Positions 23,701 through 32,081 of a stretch of DNA of 62,000 nt are shown piece after piece. The number at the start of each line of letters is the position of its first letter. The first letter of the stretch is position 1. Both the position numbers and the translations under genes were made by a program. The notes beneath the pieces are model-generated. The model had not been told where the DNA came from and made no database searches. It saw nothing but the letters and a program-made list of their open reading frames with translations. The DNA comes from Mesostigma viride (Eukaryota > Streptophyta > Mesostigmatophyceae > Mesostigmatales > Mesostigmataceae), in NCBI GenBank assembly GCA_009746045.1, contig RPFO01000296.1:2266894-2328893 (forward strand), read 5' to 3'.

Positions 23701-26700
23701 GCATACATGTTCAAAATGCGGACCAAGAAGGTCCCAGGACCCGTCATCGGCAGCATTCAGCTGTCTGATGACGAGGTCACCCTCTCCCCAGGGGTTTCTG
23801 ATGGGGAGATTGAGATGAATCCACTCAATCAGGCGGTCGAACAGGCCGCCGCCCAGTTTGTAGAGGCACGCCGTCTTGCACAGCAAGAGCGGGACCGCAA
23901 AAAGACAGCGGCCCGCAACATGACTGCTGAAAAGCAGCTGGCTGCCATGCAAGCTGGAGAGGTGCTCCATGAGCGCCTCTTCAATGAGCTGGTTGTTGCA
24001 CAGGGGGACGAGGGGGTCACGCTAACAGCGGACCAACTCAATTCCCTCCTGTTGCAGCTGACCAAGCTGCAGGAGAAGATGCAGGCAACAGAAACGCCTG
24101 CACTCCCTGCACATACCCTCCCCACCCCTGGCACTGATTTGAGCCAAAGGGTGGTTGGAGGGGCCGTGTCACCAAGGGTGCTGCAGGGCAAGAGCCAGGG
24201 CACTGTCCCCAGCTCCCCCAGCAAACCCCCAAGTGACCCGGATGCCCAGGAGCTCCACCGCCGCAAGGTGGTGGAGAATAAACTCCTAGAGGCCATGATA
24301 GCCCGTGAGGGCGGCCTGGCAGCCCAAGCAGCAGCGCTGCAGCAGCTTGGCCAGGCCAAGGGTTTTCCTACCAGCAGTGGAGTAAGGCAAGGGGAACAAG
24401 ACCCTGCGCCTGCAGCTGGAACACCACCAGCCACTGCACTAGCACAGCAAGCTGGAACACAACCACCTTCTGCGGAGGCCCAGCAGACTGCACCCACACC
24501 AGGGCAGTCAGATAAGAGCAAGGCGGTGGCAAAAGGGACCCCAGTGGACCCAACCCCACCCACCCTTAAGGGGGACGTCCAAGAGCTGCTTGCCATACTC
24601 ACGGCACAGCTCAAGACCATGGCCACCAACCCCATGGACGACCTGTCGCGCACCCAGCTGGATGGCCTCCTGGCCAGTATCTCCCAGCTGGAAAGGGGCA
24701 GGGCGAACATGGAGGAGGCTGATCTTCAACAAGCAGTCAAGACTTTCTTGGCTGAAAAGAAGGACCCGGTCAAAGGTACGTTTAACCCAAAACAAAAAGA
24801 ATCTAAAATAGAAATCCCTGGCTTACCTGAGGGTTACACCCAGGAACAGGCCAAGGAATTTTTGTTTAGCCTGAACTACTGTTTTGAGTCTCTGAATGTC
24901 CAGAACTGGTTCAGTGCCTTGCGTGCATCCACCACCATCCATAGGTCAGCCCCAGCCATTAAAACCTTGGTCCAGATTTACCAAGAAAAGGCTGGGACAC
25001 CTAACCTAGCAATTGCATTGTGGCCAGCCTTCATGGATGAGCTTAAGCACTTGCTGGTGGATAGGACACAGTTTGAATCCATCCGTGGTTTCAACTGGCT
25101 TAATGCTTACCAGGTCAACAAGCAAGACTATGCCACTGATTGCAAGAATTATAGGTTGGCTGTAGAAAAGGACCCTGATCTCAGGGGTCTGCCTGCTAGC
25201 TACCTGCTGTATTCATGGTTGTCAAATGCTAACCTGGACAAAGCTGTGTACGCCACTGTGGTTGCAGGTCTCAAACCTCTGTGGAACGATTTCCGGGCGG
25301 GGATGAACCATATCCAAGACTGCCTGACTCCCCTGGCTATAGGTGCTCCGTCTGCAACCCCAACCCCCAAGGTCCAACAGACCCAAGGGAAGGGGCAAGG
25401 AAAAAAGCGCCAGCTAGGGGGGCAGCAGGGCGGCCAGTCCAAGAAGGCCAAGGGCAACCAGCCCCAAGGCCAGCCGGGACAGCCTGCTCAGCTCAAGCCA
25501 AACCAGTGGAGGCGGCCCACCCCCCCCACACCTGCCCCACCCACCCCTGCACCCACTGCTCAGCCCCCCATGCAGGTCCCAAGAACAAGTGCACCCGGTG
25601 TGGCACCAAGGGACACCAGCGGGCGGACTGCAAGTGGAACCCCGCAGTAGGCGACGTGGACCTCTGCTTCGGTTGCAAGCACCCCCGCCATCTGCCCCCC
25701 GGCACGTGGTGCGACCGGCAGGACAAGGCTCCAAAAGGATGTACGTCCTCACAGCACGCCTATGTGGATTTATATGATCTCATTATCATTGGGGATAAAG
25801 ACAAGGGACTGCTAGATTTTGAGGCAGCTCAGAAAATCTCCTCCACGTATAATGTGATACTGCCCTACCTCAAAGCTCTTACCCCAGCTGCTGTTGACAC
25901 AGTAGACTTAAGGGAACTAGCAACCCAGCTCCACATAGCCATGGGTCATGAGGTGGTGGCAGAAAAGATTGCCAGAAGAGCAGGAGGTTCACGACTCAGG
26001 AATGCTGTCAGGTTGGCTAGAAAACACTGCCAGCAATGTCAGTTCCATGGCCCAAAACCTCCCAAATGGCATGTCGCAACACCACCCACCCAAAGGGGAA
26101 TAATTGTGGGTGATGTCGTGCATATCGATGGTGAACAATATCTGATCCTAAAAGACACATGGTCCAGATTCACTGTCATGGAACCCCTACCTGGAATGGC
26201 TAAAGAGCAACTGCGTGCAGCACTTGTGATAGCATTGCCCAGATTCTACCCAGTTGACACTATACTGCTTGATCAACAGTTTAGCTGTCTGGCTGAGTGT
26301 GAAGGATGGGATGCTAATATTGAGATTGCTGGATTGCAAGATCATGAAGGGCAGGGTGTCATTGAAAGAACCATCAGGTCAGTCAAAACTTTAGTGGCGA
26401 AATCCACTGACCTGAAAGCCACATCTGGAAGCTATGCTGACAGAGCACTGTGGTGCAGTGAAATCTGTGCTACACTTAACCTTAGACCTGTGTTGCATGC
26501 ACCATGGGGGGAAATCCTTCCCATTGGCTTACAGGCAGGTGTGTACCCTCCAGAGGTATTAGCTCTGTATAACACAGTAAGAGCTAAAGTGGCTGATAAG
26601 CTAGCTGAAAAGGACATAACACACCCCAGAACAGTATTCCAACTGGGTGAACAAGTCCTATATTTCAAAGAAACCAAACATGGCAAGACAGGCATGTGGT

Positions 26701-29700
26701 ATGGTCCGTGCACTGTTCTAAGAATGACCAAAAAAGGAAAAAATATGGATATTCGAAGTTTGGAAACAGGGAGAAAACACAGGGTGAGCAGTCATAGAGT
26801 TAAGAAGTATTTCCCTCCTTTGGCAGACGTGCCAGGGGAAGAGTCCTTGAACATGGATTCCCTCCTTAACTCTGGTGAGCAAGCAGAACCACCCAGCATT
26901 CCAACACCAGGAGCTGATGATGGCACTACCACACCCTCTGTCATTCCTCCACCCCTCAGTGAGGTACGTGTCACCCCACAACCTGGTGTAAGTCCCTCTG
27001 GGCAGAGTTCAACCAGGCATGAGGTACCAGAGCAAAACAAAGGCAATCCAGCTGAGTTCAAATCCAAGCTAGAAAAAGCCCTGGCAGCTCTGCATAAGGC
27101 TCACAAGAGCAAGGCTAAACAAGCCTCAGGTTTGGCCAAGGTCTCTGCTGTGTGCTCCGATTATAGCCAGGAATCCTGCATCCTAGCTGTGGACACTCAG
27201 GCACAGGTCAGTGTGATCAGTGCACAAGCCATTCCTGGTCTGCAACTTGCACCCTCACCATGGACACAGGTGCAAGATTTTTCAGGCAAAACAACCTTAG
27301 ATGTGTTGGGTCAAGTAATGATCCCCATACTTGGCATCCAGACACCTTTCCAGGTAGTGGAAGGGTACATGGGCAATGCTTTGTTGGGAGAACCCTTTAT
27401 CTCTTACCCAGGTGTCACCATCACTGCTAGCCAGCTGCGTGTGACTGGGGTAGGAGCCATTCCCTTGGATCACTACAAGATTCCATTGTCCCAACTGGTT
27501 CATGGATTAGATGCCTATATCAAGGCCATTAACATCAAATATGGGCCAGGTGAAATCCCTGACCTAGAGAAAAAGGTGCACAATCAAAGGCCACACCCGC
27601 AGTCCTTTGGGGTTGGAAAGTGGGACTTAGCCATGCACTCTCCTCACAACTATGATGCTCTAATCCAACAATGCAAAACACAAAAAGGGTTTCAAAAATG
27701 GATCCAAGCCATTAGGCACCAAGCCCGCGAAGAGTGGGTGCTGCCAAACCCTAAGCATCCTGACTATAAGCCACCTGTCACTCCTGTCTGGGAAATTCCA
27801 GAAGGTGCCAAAAAGTTGAGACTCAAGTTTGTGCTAAAACACAAGGCACAGCCAGTAGGCTCACCTATATATCATGCTAGGCCATGTGTGACAGAATTAA
27901 AAGGCATGTCAAAACTGTCCAAGGGTGAACTCTACACTCCTGGGCTGCAGCAAACATCCCTCAGGATACTGCTCTCTGTCTTCCTCCACCATCTCAATGC
28001 TGGCCAAGATTATGCCTGCAAAGCTACTGATATCAAAAGGGCTTTCCTTAGAGGGGACCCTGATAAAGCGCAAGATGTGTGGAAGGGTCAGGTCTATGTG
28101 GTTCCCACCCCTGCTGCATGGGCACATGATATTGATGAGCCATATCTACTCCTAAATCTAGGGGTGGAAGGTTTGCAAAGTGCTCCCACTATCTTCAGAA
28201 AATCAGCAGAAGAGGTGTTCAAGAAACTTAATGCCACTTATGATGATCTGGACCCTTGTCTCTTTGCTGTGCCCACACCCTCTGGCTTGCTCCTGTTTGT
28301 GTGGCATGGTGATGACCAACTGATTTGTGGACCAAGAGCTGAAGTTGACAAGTTCATTCAGCAGGTTCAGCAGTCATATGAGATTGGAAAGCAGACAGAG
28401 CTGGGGCCAGAACCCCTACAGTTCTGTGGCATAATGCTAGCACTGGAAGAGCAACAGGAACAGTGGGTGTGTACTCTATCCCCGCCTGCCCAGTACTTAG
28501 AAGAATGCCTAGAGCTGCTTGATATTCCGTGCATTCCTGCTCACATGTGTGCTACTGTCAAAGGAAAATTAGGGTGGCTGAGTGCTATCTGTGCACCTCA
28601 TCTGGCAGTGGTCAGCAGGATTGATGACACAGTATTACAAACCATGAAACCTAAGGATCTCCAGAAGCTACTAAAGGCTGGACCTTCCCTTGTCATTCAT
28701 CCACTCAACCTCATGGAAGATATTCACATTAACTGTCTGATGGACAGCTCCATGGAGAGTAGGGTAATAACAAAAATGGATGCCAGGGAGGCTGGGGTGT
28801 TCTTCCTTACCAACAAGGGAGACTATATGTCCATGGTGTCGTGGTACAGCAGATTGCATCGCAGAAAAGCTGTTGGCAGTAACTCTGCTGAGTGCCGTGC
28901 TGTGGTGTCTGCTGTGCAGCATGCTCGATCCCTTCAGCACATACTAACCTGGTTGCAAACTCAGGCTGGCAGCAAGGCTGATGTGCATGCTCACTTACAC
29001 ACTGACAGTCAGTCAGTCATTAGTTTCCTTAACAAGAAATCTGTGACTGCTGCTGTGCATACTGATCTGGACTGGGTGATTTTGAAACAGGAAACAAGCT
29101 ATTTTTCCAGCTGGCAGCATCTGCCAGACGAGGAGAACCTGGCTGACGCATTGACCAAGATTCCGTCATTAGCAGCAACCCAGTACCAGCTTCTGTGTGA
29201 TGCAATGAATCCCTATCTGTCTAGTCAGACAAATGGATGATGAAATAGGGCACTCCAGACTAATGGTGCAGACTATGGTCTTTCCCAGCTGGTGGCAACT
29301 TGGCAACAAACATAATAATTTCTTGATGTGCCCCCTGGTTTTTCCATAGCCACTCATCACTCCACTGACTTGTACAAACAGGGGATCCTAGGTTCAGAAA
29401 CCTCAAAGACACTGTCAGATTTAAAGGCAATGGGGTCTGTGGGCGCTTTAATTCACAACGTCCATTGTGGTCTGATATGAGTTTTCCTGTACCAATGTCT
29501 TATTCATGATATTGCCAAGTACCTGAAAAAAACAAAAAGGAATAAAAACTGGAGGTGCAGCACTGATGCCTTAAAAAAAAAAAAAAAAAAAAGAATAAAA
29601 CTGGAGTTAGCCTCTAGTCGTGGACATAGGCTAAGTACCAGATAGCAATGTGCTATCTGGGGTTTCGCACGTGTAGGCTCGGTCAGAAGTCCCGGCTATA

Positions 29701-31386
29701 TGTGATTCGGCAGGCTAGACTATTCGATAGCCGAGTCCTGGTGACGGACGCCAGTACCCAAGTAGGATTGGCGGTACGGCGTCGCCAGTACCCACTCGGG
29801 ACTGACATTGAGGTGTCGGATGTTGGACTAAGGTCCTGAGAGTCTAGCAGTGGCGTCGCGCCACTCAGGCTGCACCACAGAGCCCAACGGCCACTGTCGG
29901 CTGCTCCAGACGTGGCAGCCAGGCAGAGCGTTGCTTGTCGACAATGCTAAATGCCCTTGTGCACGTTGGGTGCGGGGCTTGTGATTTATTGTAATAAACA
30001 CATGCGTTAGGCCATTGAGCATTGAGAGGTCCACTCGTTTATTAACTCCGCCTCCATCATCCTCTTCCCCTCCTCCTGCACCTTCCTCTTCGCCTTTGCC
30101 TCCTCGTCCTTCTTTTTCCTTTCCTCATTCGCCTTTCTCTCCTTTTCGTCCCGCTCCCACGACGCCCTCCTCTTCCTGCGCTCCGCCTCCTCCATCTCCG
30201 CAGCTTCCATTTCCGCCTGCTTCGCCTCTCGCTCTGCCCTTTCCTTCTTCACCCATTCCCTCTGCTCCCTTTCCAGGAGCTCCTGGGCGGCCTTCCGTTC
30301 CTTGTCCTTTTTCTCCAGATTCACCAGATCTTCGGCGTGCTGCGTTGCCTGATCCAGATAAGAAGTCAGAAGTGCCATGCGGTCATTCCTTCTCTTTCTT
30401 TCCTCCTCCGGAAGTTCCTCCAGTGGCCTTGGGTCTGCCTTGTCCCTGTCCTCCATGCTGATCAGGAGGTCAATGTTCTTCTGCAGATCACGCAGGAACC
30501 GCTCATGGTCATCCTCCTTCTCCTCCCATTCCGCTCTTGCTTTCTTTCTTGCCTGTGGGGAGCGGCTCCTCGGAGGTGAGTTTGACGACCGGCGCTTGGG
30601 TGGCGACCGGCGCTTGGGCGGAGACTTCCGACCGTGAGACTTTGCAGGCGACTTGGGCGGTGATCGGGACTTGGAGGTCGCCCCCTTCTTTGGAGGGGAG
30701 CTTTGGGGAGACGCGGGCTGCGAGCTGGGCTGTGAGGTCGAGGCCTCGGGTAGGGACCTTGAAGGAGACCTGGGCGACGTGCTGACCTTCGAGGTCGAAG
30801 CCTCGTGGTGGGACCTTAGAGGTGACTTGGGCGGCGGGCTGCCCTGCTCAGACGCCTCGTGGTGGGCCCTTGGAGAAGACTTGGGCGGCGAGCTGGGCTT
30901 CGAGGTAACCACCTCGACGGGGGCGGACCTCGGCGAGTTTGAGGTCGACTTCCCGAGGACGGGGGACTCCTTGTTGATGGCGGGCCGCTGGGGAGACTGT
31001 GGAGACACAACGGAGCTGGACCCAGCCCCGGCAGCCTGTGCCTCAGGTGCGGGCCGCTGAGGAGACTGTGGAGACACAACGGAGCTGGACCCAGCCCCGG
31101 CAGCCTGTGCCTCAGGTGCGGGCCGCTTGGGAGATTTGGAGGCCGACGCCTCCACGGAGCTTGGCCCAGCCCCGGCAGCAAGCATTGTTGACAGAGGAGG
31201 AAACTCCTCTACGCCCTTGGGCGGAGAGGCGGGTGGCGTACTATACTTAGGAGACTCGCTCGTCGACTTGACCTTGTCGACATAGGTGGCCCTCTCCACC
31301 TCTTTTCCCTTCTGAAGCAAGGAGGCCCTCTCCTGCTCCTCCTTTTCCTTCTGAAGCTGAACTTCCCTCTCCTTCTCTTGTTCCTT
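14776..31386 (-). CDS. gene C: giant multi-exon protein of unknown function, broken by a copia insertion
   Basis: Minus-strand exons by GT-AG splicing: 31386-30048 continuing at 22738-22605, then 22445-22383, 22213-22142, 21991-20924, 20806-20753, 20637-20584, 20454-20317, 20185-19666, 19494-19432, 19262-18102, 17769-15422, 15305-14776 (stop). Nearly all junctions are phase 0. At least ~2,500 residues. The N-terminal part is Ser/Pro-rich with a coiled coil. Acidic Glu tracts lie at 20320-20450 and 15600-15800. The exon 19262-18102 contains VVDGNHYFKGLKSF, faintly like the ParB/sulfiredoxin DGNH motif; I make no functional claim. The first exon and start were not found. Removing the copia and one CCGCC copy restores the frame exactly. 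Exon 20185-19666 is 520 bp and needs two single-base additions (near 20063 and 19716-19721) to stay in frame; the Glu tract needs one more correction. Confidence 0.65.
17891..22513. repeat. CTGC(A/G)-centred palindromes in gene C introns (9 copies)
   Basis: Copies start near 17891 (degenerate), 18009, 19381, 19612, 20269, 20524, 22040, 22258 and 22490. Typical form: GGTCACTCTGCGAAGTGACC. Eight of the eleven introns seen carry at least one; none is in an exon. On the coding strand they sit roughly 45-120 nt upstream of the 3' splice site in most introns. Introns 22604-22446, 22382-22214 and 22141-21992 also share the sequence after the hairpin (CCCTAAA...TATGCTTT). Confidence 0.8.
19263..19665 (-). 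repeat. tandem exon-intron duplication inside gene C
   Basis: Introns 19665-19495 and 19431-19263 are clearly homologous along their length: both begin GTGCGTTTTT, carry the palindrome and end with a CTCAT...GTCAATGCCTTC-like tract before CAG. The 21-codon exon between them (KGKKGKKAGEKE) repeats the end of the upstream exon. One exon plus intron unit of about 234 bp was duplicated in tandem. Confidence 0.75.
22744..23186 (+). repeat. 5' LTR of copia element
   Basis: 443 bp, AGTTAGCC at the start and TTATTAACT at the end. An AATAAA polyadenylation signal lies near 23130. Same sequence as the 3' LTR as far as I can compare. Confidence 0.95.
23218..25650 (+). CDS. gag: copia Gag-like protein
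   Basis: 810 codons from the first ATG, 31 bp after the 5' LTR, to TAG. The N-terminal half is rich in Ala, Gln and Pro with probable coiled coil (Lys/Ala/Gln-rich around residues 25-80 and 200-250). Residues about 520-690 look like the folded copia-type Gag core (PGLPEGYTQEQAKEFLFSL onward). It has no zinc knuckle in this frame: the Cys/His cluster is encoded in the -1 frame and would appear only in the Gag-Pol product. This is unusual, because copia-type Gag normally carries the knuckle itself. It overlaps the pol frame for about 370 bp. Confidence 0.85.
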   Translation: MGDPIMPGLKFKKKRIDDAGWQTVPTVEEKAAAKKIKKARRAQAEQEQLVARQLATAMAQQSVKAAAQERQLAALQKQVTSLAEQAEKSVFSSPASSQKSVSSMRSPSPQASPADLPAKAPSQPPQEEGGIAKSGGEQAGVPIVPSSAQKAGGYERKLKRDAYMFKMRTKKVPGPVIGSIQLSDDEVTLSPGVSDGEIEMNPLNQAVEQAAAQFVEARRLAQQERDRKKTAARNMTAEKQLAAMQAGEVLHERLFNELVVAQGDEGVTLTADQLNSLLLQLTKLQEKMQATETPALPAHTLPTPGTDLSQRVVGGAVSPRVLQGKSQGTVPSSPSKPPSDPDAQELHRRKVVENKLLEAMIAREGGLAAQAAALQQLGQAKGFPTSSGVRQGEQDPAPAAGTPPATALAQQAGTQPPSAEAQQTAPTPGQSDKSKAVAKGTPVDPTPPTLKGDVQELLAILTAQLKTMATNPMDDLSRTQLDGLLASISQLERGRANMEEADLQQAVKTFLAEKKDPVKGTFNPKQKESKIEIPGLPEGYTQEQAKEFLFSLNYCFESLNVQNWFSALRASTTIHRSAPAIKTLVQIYQEKAGTPNLAIALWPAFMDELKHLLVDRTQFESIRGFNWLNAYQVNKQDYATDCKNYRLAVEKDPDLRGLPASYLLYSWLSNANLDKAVYATVVAGLKPLWNDFRAGMNHIQDCLTPLAIGAPSATPTPKVQQTQGKGQGKKRQLGGQQGGQSKKAKGNQPQGQPGQPAQLKPNQWRRPTPPTPAPPTPAPTAQPPMQVPRTSAPGVAPRDTSGRTASGTPQ
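25401..25407 (+). promoter_or_regulatory. candidate programmed -1 frameshift site A_AAA_AAG
   Basis: Within the gag frame the codons are GGA AAA AAG, so the heptamer A_AAA_AAG has the phase required for -1 slippage. A -1 shift here enters exactly the open pol frame. A GC-rich stretch follows (GGGGGGCAGCAGGGCGGCC), which could form a stimulatory structure. Inference only. Confidence 0.55.
25404..29240 (+). CDS. pol: copia Pol: zinc knuckle, integrase, protease-like, reverse transcriptase, RNase H
   Basis: The frame is open from 25281 to TGA at 29240 (1,319 codons). It has no convincing start of its own and is probably expressed by -1 frameshifting from gag. Residues counted from 25281: CX2CX4HX4C knuckle (104-117); a second Cys/His cluster (~130-146); integrase zinc region H..H..CQQC (~218-254); integrase catalytic Asp 283, Asp 331 and Glu 362; retropepsin-like AVDTQAQVSVIS with Asp 638 and a later ALLGEPFI (~700); reverse transcriptase ATDIKRAFLRGD (Asp 917) and HGDD (1011-1012); RNase H Asp 1155, Glu 1204 and Asp 1242, ending in LPDEENLADALTK. 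Oddities: protease after integrase, DTQA instead of DTGA or DSGA, and HGDD where copia elements usually have YVDD. Confidence 0.9.
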   Translation, partial: KAPARGAAGRPVQEGQGQPAPRPAGTACSAQAKPVEAAHPPHTCPTHPCTHCSAPHAGPKNKCTRCGTKGHQRADCKWNPAVGDVDLCFGCKHPRHLPPGTWCDRQDKAPKGCTSSQHAYVDLYDLIIIGDKDKGLLDFEAAQKISSTYNVILPYLKALTPAAVDTVDLRELATQLHIAMGHEVVAEKIARRAGGSRLRNAVRLARKHCQQCQFHGPKPPKWHVATPPTQRGIIVGDVVHIDGEQYLILKDTWSRFTVMEPLPGMAKEQLRAALVIALPRFYPVDTILLDQQFSCLAECEGWDANIEIAGLQDHEGQGVIERTIRSVKTLVAKSTDLKATSGSYADRALWCSEICATLNLRPVLHAPWGEILPIGLQAGVYPPEVLALYNTVRAKVADKLAEKDITHPRTVFQLGEQVLYFKETKHGKTGMWYGPCTVLRMTKKGKNMDIRSLETGRKHRVSSHRVKKYFPPLADVPGEESLNMDSLLNSGEQAEPPSIPTPGADDGTTTPSVIPPPLSEVRVTPQPGVSPSGQSSTRHEVPEQNKGNPAEFKSKLEKALAALHKAHKSKAKQASGLAKVSAVCSDYSQESCILAVDTQAQVSVISAQAIPGLQLAPSPWTQVQDFSGKTTLDVLGQVMIPILGIQTPFQVVEGYMGNALLGEPFISYPGVTITASQLRVTGVGAIPLDHYKIPLSQLVHGLDAYIKAINIKYGPGEIPDLEKKVHNQRPHPQSFGVGKWDLAMHSPHNYDALIQQCKTQKGFQKWIQAIRHQAREEWVLPNPKHPDYKPPVTPVWEIPEGAKKLRLKFVLKHKAQPVGSPIYHARPCVTELKGMSKLSKGELYTPGLQQTSLRILLSVFLHHLNAGQDYACKATDIKRAFLRGDPDKAQDVWKGQVYVVPTPAAWAHDIDEPYLLLNLGVEGLQSAPTIFRKSAEEVFKKLNATYDDLDPCLFAVPTPSGLLLFVWHGDDQLICGPRAEVDKFIQQVQQSYEIGKQTELGPEPLQFCGIMLALEEQQEQWVCTLSPPAQYLEECLELLDIPCIPAHMCATVKGKLGWLSAICAPHLAVVSRIDDTVLQTMKPKDLQKLLKAGPSLVIHPLNLMEDIHINCLMDSSMESRVITKMDAREAGVFFLTNKGDYMSMVSWYSRLHRRKAVGSNSAECRAVVSAVQHARSLQHILTWLQTQAGSKADVHAHLHTDSQSVISFLNKKSVTAAVHTDLDWVILKQETSYFSSWQHLPDEENLADALTKIPSLAATQYQLLCDAMNPYLSSQTNG
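29241..29604 (+). other. copia 3' untranslated region and polypurine tract
   Basis: Between the pol stop and the 3' LTR. It ends with a 19-A run and GAATAAAACTGG (29573-29604), the likely plus-strand primer region. No further gene is seen. Confidence 0.7.
29605..30047 (+). repeat. 3' LTR of copia element
   Basis: Same 443-bp sequence as 22744-23186. The second CCGCC target duplication follows at 30048-30052. Confidence 0.95.
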
Positions 31387-31439
31387 CTGCGGCAAATAAG
31401 GAAAAACAAATAGACCAATGTCGGATGAAGAAAGTGTAA

Positions 31440-32046
31440 ATTCGCATCAGCGTGAGGGGTGGCGCTGCAGCGCTACCCTAAGAAGAAACAAGGATGAAAT
31501 CCCATTCAGGTTTGGGAAAAAAAAAATCGAAGATGTAACTTTTATAAACGTATCTGGAAAGGGTGACTCGGCAGCGCGACCTTACAACACAAATGTGATT
31601 GAATAACGTATCTTGGAAAGGTCACTCGGACGCGCTACCCTACAAACAAAATGTTATTGAATAACGTATCTGGAAAGGGTGACTCTGCAGCACTACCCTA
31701 CAAACAAAATGTTATTGAATATAACGTATCTGGAAAGGGTGACTCTGCAACGCGACCCTACAACCAAAATGTGATTGAATAACGTATCTTGGAAAGGTGA
31801 CTCTGCAGCGCTACCCTACAAACAAAATGTTATTGAATAACGTATCTTGGAAAGGTGACTCTGCAGCGCGACCCTACCAACAAAATGTTATTGAATAACG
31901 CATCTTGGAAAGGTGACTCTGCAGCGCGACCCTATAAACACTGAATGGAAGTTTGCATTGTGAGGGGGTCACTCTGCAGCGCGACCTTACAAACAAAGAC
32001 TGCGACATTGCGCAAGGGTAGGGGTCACTCTGCAGAGCGACCCTAC
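31440..32046. repeat. tandem cluster of ten CTGCAG-centred palindromes
   Basis: Hairpin cores start near 31459, 31560, 31617, 31676, 31737, 31793, 31852, 31911, 31966 and 32020 (type GGTGACTCTGCAGCGCTACC). From 31540 to 31940 the unit is about 58 bp with a constant linker (AACGTATCTGGAAAGG and CAAAATGTTATTGAATA). It lies directly 5' of the first gene C exon found and therefore probably within a gene C intron or leader. Confidence 0.85.
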
Positions 32047-32081
32047 CCAAAAACAATACTAACCACTCCCCAAAAAAATCA

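Larger units (their letters stand above)
22744..30047 (+). mobile_element. complete Ty1/copia LTR retrotransposon inside a gene C exon
   Basis: 7,304 bp bounded by two 443-bp LTRs (22744-23186 and 29605-30047) with no difference that I could see. Flanked by the 5-bp target duplication CCGCC (22739-22743 and 30048-30052). LTR termini are AGTTA...TAACT, not the usual TG...CA. Order inside: gag, zinc knuckle, integrase, retropepsin-like domain, reverse transcriptase, RNase H. No TGG-type primer-binding site follows the 5' LTR. An A-rich tract (about 29573-29600) precedes the 3' LTR. Equal LTRs indicate a recent insertion. Confidence 0.95.

Noticed and set aside
24368-24710. Minus-strand frames across gag
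   Set aside because: Antisense to a well-supported gag frame; composition mirrors its Ala/Gln/Pro bias.
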